Assembly: GCA_003202005.1 (NCBI GenBank)
Contig: QJJF01000004.1
Span: 124,001 to 188,000 of the forward strand
Source of the DNA: Williamsia faeni
GTDB taxonomy: Bacteria > Actinomycetota > Actinomycetes > Mycobacteriales > Mycobacteriaceae
DNA: 64,000 bases
Direction of reading: 5' to 3'
The position numbers were made by a program, and so were the translations under genes. The first letter of the stretch is position 1. Every line of letters begins with the position of its first letter. Shown here piece after piece: positions 60,390 to 64,000 of this stretch. The notes beneath the pieces are model-generated. The model was not told where the DNA came from. It saw only the letters and a program-made list of their open reading frames with translations, and did not search any database.

Positions 60390-62540
60390 TCACGCGCAGG
60401 TGGTGTCGCCGGCGTTGGTGACGGTGAGGTCGTTGGGGAGCTCGTCAGGATTGGAATCCCGTGGCAACTCGCGGACGCTGACCTGCGAACCTTCAGGCGG
60501 AACTTCGCCCAGGGTGCCGGAGAAATCACTGCCCACAATGACCTCGACACCCGAGCTGACCGTGGAATCCGCCTGGATCGTGGCGCCGGGGAACATATGT
60601 GCCACAGTGGCCGCGGCCTCCTGTTGGCCGGGACCGTACCGGACCACCGTGTCGGTCCGGTTTTCCGAGGCGTCGGCGACGCCGTTGATCTCGAAGCCGT
60701 GGCCGGCCAGTTCGTTGGCGGCATCGGCGGCGACACCGCCGACGCCGGTGCCGTTGAGGACCCGCAACGAGATCGAGTACGGCGACAGTGCGGCGACGGT
60801 GACCTGTTCGGGCTTGGGCGCGGTTGTTGCTGTGGTGCTCGGCGTCGTGGTGCCCGGTTTGGGGGCTTCGGTCTTCTCGCCGGGCAACGGCATGTCGTTG
60901 ATGATCGCGTCGAAGATCGCGTTGATGTCATCGAGCCGGGGGATCTCGTTGCCGGAACCGTCTTCGGCCGTGCCGGAGGTGGGCACCGTCAGGAATGTCA
61001 CGCGACCGGCGTCGAGTCCCTGCATCGATTGGCCCAGCTGCAACAGGTCGTCGGTGTTGACCTGGTCGACGTAGCTGTACTTGATGAAGGTGTCGATGAT
61101 GCCGTTCAGGGTGGCCGGATTGGTCAGGACCTGGCTCGACAGTGCCCCGCGCAGCAGCGAGGACATGAACAACTGCTGACGCTTGATACGCCCGTAGTCG
61201 CCGTTCCCCTCAGTCTCGATGTTGCGGGCACGCACGTAGTCGAGGGCCTTGGAACCCTTGAGTGTTTTCTTGCCCGGCTTGGCGAGGATGGTCCCGAGTT
61301 CGTAGTCCTCCAGCGGCGTTGTCGAACAGACCTCGACACCGCCGATCTTGTTGACCACCTGCTCGAATCCGTAGAAATCCATCGCGATGAAGTGGTTGAT
61401 GTTCAGGCCGCTCATCGTGGTGAGCGTTTCGACCAGACACTTAGGACCGCCGACGCCGTAGACACTATTGAGTTTCACCTGGGTTTCGGAGGGAACCACG
61501 TCAGTGGTGTATTGGCCGTCGTCGTTGTTCCAGCCGGCGCATTCGGGTCGGTCGACCTGTAGGTCACGGGGGAAGGACACCGCGACAACGCGGCTGCGGT
61601 CTGCTGGGATGTTCACCAAGAGCACGGTGTCCGAGCGGGCGCTGCCCTCGAACTCCGTGGCGTCGCCTGCCCCGACCGTACCGTTCTGTCCGGATCGGGT
61701 ATCGGTACCGACGATCAGATAGGTCTCGTCACCGGTCTGCAGCTGTTTGTCGCGAATCTCTTCGTTGTCGGGGTTCACCGCCTCGACGGTGTTCCAGTTG
61801 CTGTCCTTGACCTTCTGATAGCCCCAGACCGCGCCCGTGCCAAGCAGCGCCAACACGCAGGCCAGGGCGATGAGGATCCGTCCACCGATGGTGGCGCGGT
61901 GCAACATCTGTTTGTGGTCGCGCTCCTTGGCAGGTGCGGCGTGCTTGCGGCGTGATCCGGTGTCTGAGCCCGGGGTGACCGAACGCGGCGACCGGGTGGC
62001 GTCACCGTTGTCGGACAAGTCCGGGATCGGCGCCGGTGCCTTGACGGCGGGGATGTACTCGGTGACCGCGGGGGTGGCGGGGATGACCTCGGTCTTGGCG
62101 TCGTCGGCCGTGACCGGGGGCTCGCCGGCACCGATGATCTGCTCGGTCGGCGCTTCGGCGGGGCCCACGCGGCGGGGTCGCCGGAACGTGAGTGCCGGCG
62201 TCGGAGCCGGGGGTGGTGGTGTCGGAGCCGGGGGAGAAGTCGGAGACTGCGTCGGCGGAGACTGAGGAGGAATGTTCGGCGGCGCGGCGTGTTGGGCCCG
62301 CGGGCTCGGGGGCGGAGTGTTCGACGTGGTCGCTTCGCCTGCATCCGGGGTGTCGTCGGAGCCGGCCGCTGCATTCATCCGATTCAGCAGCTCGCGCACG
62401 GTCACCCGATTGCGGTCGCCCTCTGTCAGCTCGCGGCTGGTCGGCTCCCGCAGCACCTCGTCTGAGGGCGCGCCGAGCCGGCGGCGAATCTCATCGCGGC
62501 GTTCCTCGGACGTGCGTGCCCGGAGTTCGTCGTCGCTCAC
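60390..62540 (-). CDS. LCP (LytR-CpsA-Psr) family cell-wall ligase
   Basis: Membrane-anchored protein of 716 residues. The N-terminal ~210 residues are cytoplasmic and rich in Pro, Ser and Thr; one helix follows (about 216-240, ILIALACVLALLGTGAVWGY). The extracytoplasmic LCP domain has VGTDTRSGQNG, DTVLLVNIPADRS and the Arg-Asp motif VSFPRDLQVD, and the C-terminal LytR_C domain lies at about 600-700. LCP proteins attach arabinogalactan to peptidoglycan. The location between phoU and dus equals Rv0822c. The GTG start has GAAGGA 7 nt upstream. The long disordered N-terminus with many Thr is a potential kinase-substrate region. Confidence 0.93.
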   Translation of the reverse strand: MSDDELRARTSEERRDEIRRRLGAPSDEVLREPTSRELTEGDRNRVTVRELLNRMNAAAGSDDTPDAGEATTSNTPPPSPRAQHAAPPNIPPQSPPTQSPTSPPAPTPPPPAPTPALTFRRPRRVGPAEAPTEQIIGAGEPPVTADDAKTEVIPATPAVTEYIPAVKAPAPIPDLSDNGDATRSPRSVTPGSDTGSRRKHAAPAKERDHKQMLHRATIGGRILIALACVLALLGTGAVWGYQKVKDSNWNTVEAVNPDNEEIRDKQLQTGDETYLIVGTDTRSGQNGTVGAGDATEFEGSARSDTVLLVNIPADRSRVVAVSFPRDLQVDRPECAGWNNDDGQYTTDVVPSETQVKLNSVYGVGGPKCLVETLTTMSGLNINHFIAMDFYGFEQVVNKIGGVEVCSTTPLEDYELGTILAKPGKKTLKGSKALDYVRARNIETEGNGDYGRIKRQQLFMSSLLRGALSSQVLTNPATLNGIIDTFIKYSYVDQVNTDDLLQLGQSMQGLDAGRVTFLTVPTSGTAEDGSGNEIPRLDDINAIFDAIINDMPLPGEKTEAPKPGTTTPSTTATTAPKPEQVTVAALSPYSISLRVLNGTGVGGVAADAANELAGHGFEINGVADASENRTDTVVRYGPGQQEAAATVAHMFPGATIQADSTVSSGVEVIVGSDFSGTLGEVPPEGSQVSVRELPRDSNPDELPNDLTVTNAGDTTCA

Positions 62541-62737
62541 TCATGTTCCTTCAGCCTTCTGGGCGCCGGGCTGTATTTCAGGCCCGGCTGAAACACTCAG
62601 CGGGCACGGCGCCGTCTCGATGATACTGACGAAAACAGGCGCATTTCCCGTGGATGGGCTGTGAAGGTGCATAGCGCCGGTCAATACGACAGCGTGAACC
62701 GGCAGTTTACGAAAGATACTGCCATGTCCGGGCGGAT

Positions 62738-64000
62738 TCAGCCGCCTGAATGCATGACCTCGGCGCCGTCGGGAACGGCTTCGTCGTCGGGGTCGTCGAG
62801 CCAGCCCTCGGGGAGTGCCACGGCCGACGGTGAGCCCTGGCGGCCACGCGGACCGTGCGCGTCATCAGGGAACGGCACGTCAGCGGGCAATTGGCCCACG
62901 AGGTCGGCCAGTTGCCCGACAGTTTCCACCAAGGCCATCTCACGCCGCAGTTCCGAACCGACAGGGAAACCGCGGAGATACCAGGCGACGTGTTTGCGGA
63001 TTTCCCGCATTCCCTTGAACTCGCCGTGATGGTCCGCGAGAAGTTGTCCGTGCCGGATAATGATCTGCGCCACTTCTCCGAGATTTGGTGCCAGGGGTGC
63101 CGGAGTTCCGTTCAATTCGGCACTCAATTCGGCGAAGAGCCACGGCCTGCCCAGGCAGCCTCGTCCGATGACCACGCCGTCGCATCCGGTTTCGTACATC
63201 ATCCGGGTGGCGTCGCCGGGTTCGAAGATGTCGCCGTTGCCGAGGACCGGAACATCGGTGACGTGTTCCTTGAGGCGGGCGATCTGATTCCAGTCGGCAC
63301 TGCCGGAGTAGCGCTGTGACGCGGTACGCGCATGCAGCGCAACAGCTTTCGCACCCTCGGCGGCCGCGATTCGACCGGCGTCGAGATGCGTGTGATGGTC
63401 GTCGTCGATGCCGATCCGGAACTTCACGGTGACCGGGATGTCGGTGCCCTCGGTGGCGCGGACCGCTGCGGCGACGATGTTCGCGAACAGGCGGCGCTTG
63501 TACGGAATCGCCGAACCGCCACCTTTTCGGGTGACCTTGGGGACCGGGCAGCCGAAGTTCATGTCGATGTGGTCGGCGAGATTCTCGTCGACGATCATCT
63601 TCGCGGCGGCATATGTGTACTCGGGATCAACCGTGTACAGCTGCATCGACCTGGGGTTTTCTTCCGGGCCGAACGTGGTCATGTGCATGGTGACCGGATG
63701 CCGCTCGACCAGCGCGCGAGCGGTCACCATCTCACAGACGTAGAGCCCGGCGACGGTGCCCGTGCGGGCGAGCTCGAGTTCGCGGCAGAGCGTGCGGAAG
63801 GCAACATTGGTCACCCCGGCCATGGGGGCCAGGACCACCGGGCTGGACAGCTCGATGGACCCGATCTTCAGAGACGAAGGCGAAGCCGGAGCTCGACCCG
63901 TCGCCGGAGACGAAGGCGAAGCCGGAGCTCGACCCGTCGCCGGAGACGAAGGCGAAGCCGGAGCTCGACCCGTCTCGTGAGCCGGGGTCGTGGTTTTTGT
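62738..64000 (-). CDS. dus: tRNA-dihydrouridine synthase (Dus), 5' end beyond the window
   Basis: FMN enzyme that reduces uridine to dihydrouridine in tRNA. The TIM barrel starts LKIGSIELSSPVVLAPMAGVTNVAFR; the catalytic loop is MNFGCPVPKVTRKGGGSA, with Cys in FGCPVPK, followed by ALHARTASQRYSG and GNGDIFEP. A GTG at 63838 would cut off the first barrel strand, and the frame remains open to the window edge, so the gene begins outside. Upstream of LKIG the frame encodes the repeated peptide TGRAPASPSSPA about three times (63872-63974), an unusual disordered N-terminal extension. It corresponds to Rv0823c by context. Confidence 0.93.
   Translation of the reverse strand, partial: TKTTTPAHETGRAPASPSSPATGRAPASPSSPATGRAPASPSSLKIGSIELSSPVVLAPMAGVTNVAFRTLCRELELARTGTVAGLYVCEMVTARALVERHPVTMHMTTFGPEENPRSMQLYTVDPEYTYAAAKMIVDENLADHIDMNFGCPVPKVTRKGGGSAIPYKRRLFANIVAAAVRATEGTDIPVTVKFRIGIDDDHHTHLDAGRIAAAEGAKAVALHARTASQRYSGSADWNQIARLKEHVTDVPVLGNGDIFEPGDATRMMYETGCDGVVIGRGCLGRPWLFAELSAELNGTPAPLAPNLGEVAQIIIRHGQLLADHHGEFKGMREIRKHVAWYLRGFPVGSELRREMALVETVGQLADLVGQLPADVPFPDDAHGPRGRQGSPSAVALPEGWLDDPDDEAVPDGAEVMHSGG
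63872..63974. repeat. 36-bp tandem repeat in the 5' part of dus
   Basis: Three consecutive units at 63872-63907, 63908-63943 and 63944-63974 (the third is partial) are identical over their shared length. The unit length is a multiple of three, so the dus frame reads TGRAPASPSSPA in each. Copy number is probably unstable between strains. Confidence 0.85.

Noticed and set aside
63872-63974. Tandem repeats considered as a CRISPR array
   Set aside because: Units are contiguous with no spacers, the unit length is a multiple of three, and the repeats read in frame within dus.

Overview
The window is high-GC DNA from a mycolic-acid actinomycete (Mycobacteriales), most plausibly Gordonia or a close relative. 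The evidence is gene content and order: mycothiol synthase (mshD) next to glnR, an LCP protein beside phoU and dus, DUF3073 after purM, and a cysA2/sseC pair. The right half follows the order I know from Mycobacterium tuberculosis Rv0807 to Rv0823c, with insertions (cyd genes, an FHA/kinase pair, MOSC). Genus is inference. No rRNA, tRNA or CRISPR array was found. Many genes use GTG or TTG starts, and several look leaderless, with a TANNNT -10 box 6-7 nt before the start codon.

Layout. 0.1-3.8 kb: NarL/LuxR two-component system divergent from a small FtsX-type ABC exporter. 3.8-8.4 kb: IclR regulator divergent from cysD-cysNC-cysQ (sulfate activation and PAP recycling). 8.4-12.6 kb: orphan EccA/CbbX-type AAA+ ATPase and purL. 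12.6-15.9 kb: three genes (DapB-fold oxidoreductase, SDR of 3beta-HSD type, ketosteroid-isomerase-like protein) sharing KstR-type operators, with two very long perfect inverted repeats. 15.9-17.9 kb: PhyH dioxygenase whose 3' end is duplicated around a 1.1 kb integrative-element remnant with a broken tyrosine recombinase. 17.9-25 kb: flavin oxidase/AraC pair, GCS2-family ligase, phosphotransferase/lipocalin-like gene pair with TetR. 25-31.2 kb: arsenic island (Acr3-like pump, ArsI/CadI, and arsR-aqp-arsC-arsC-arsD-arsA). 31.2-39.7 kb: ABC-F protein, SCP-like protein, purF, purM, DUF3073, MOSC, YgfZ and pabC. 40-46.1 kb: cydABDC, followed by a structured element with a micro-ORF. 46.3-48.9 kb: ASCH protein, HxlR/SDR pair, nitrobindin and a 32-residue membrane microprotein. 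48.9-50.5 kb: sseC and cysA2 behind a polycysteine leader peptide. 50.5-53.2 kb: LmeA, GlnR, MshD. 53.2-64 kb: pstSCAB, FHA protein, degenerate kinase, phoU, LCP protein, and dus, which runs off the right edge.

Themes. Sulfur metabolism appears twice: cysDNCQ under a probable IclR operator, and cysA2-sseC under a probable cysteine-sensing attenuator, with mycothiol synthesis nearby. Phosphate uptake (pst, phoU, Pho-box-like repeats) sits next to nitrogen control (glnR). Most operons use 4-nt stop/start overlaps. The items most worth following up are the CCC leader peptide, the KstR-type module, the three-way-junction element after cydC, the FHA/pseudokinase pair inside the phosphate locus, the att-like repeats with the integrase remnant, and the tandemly repeated N-terminus of Dus.
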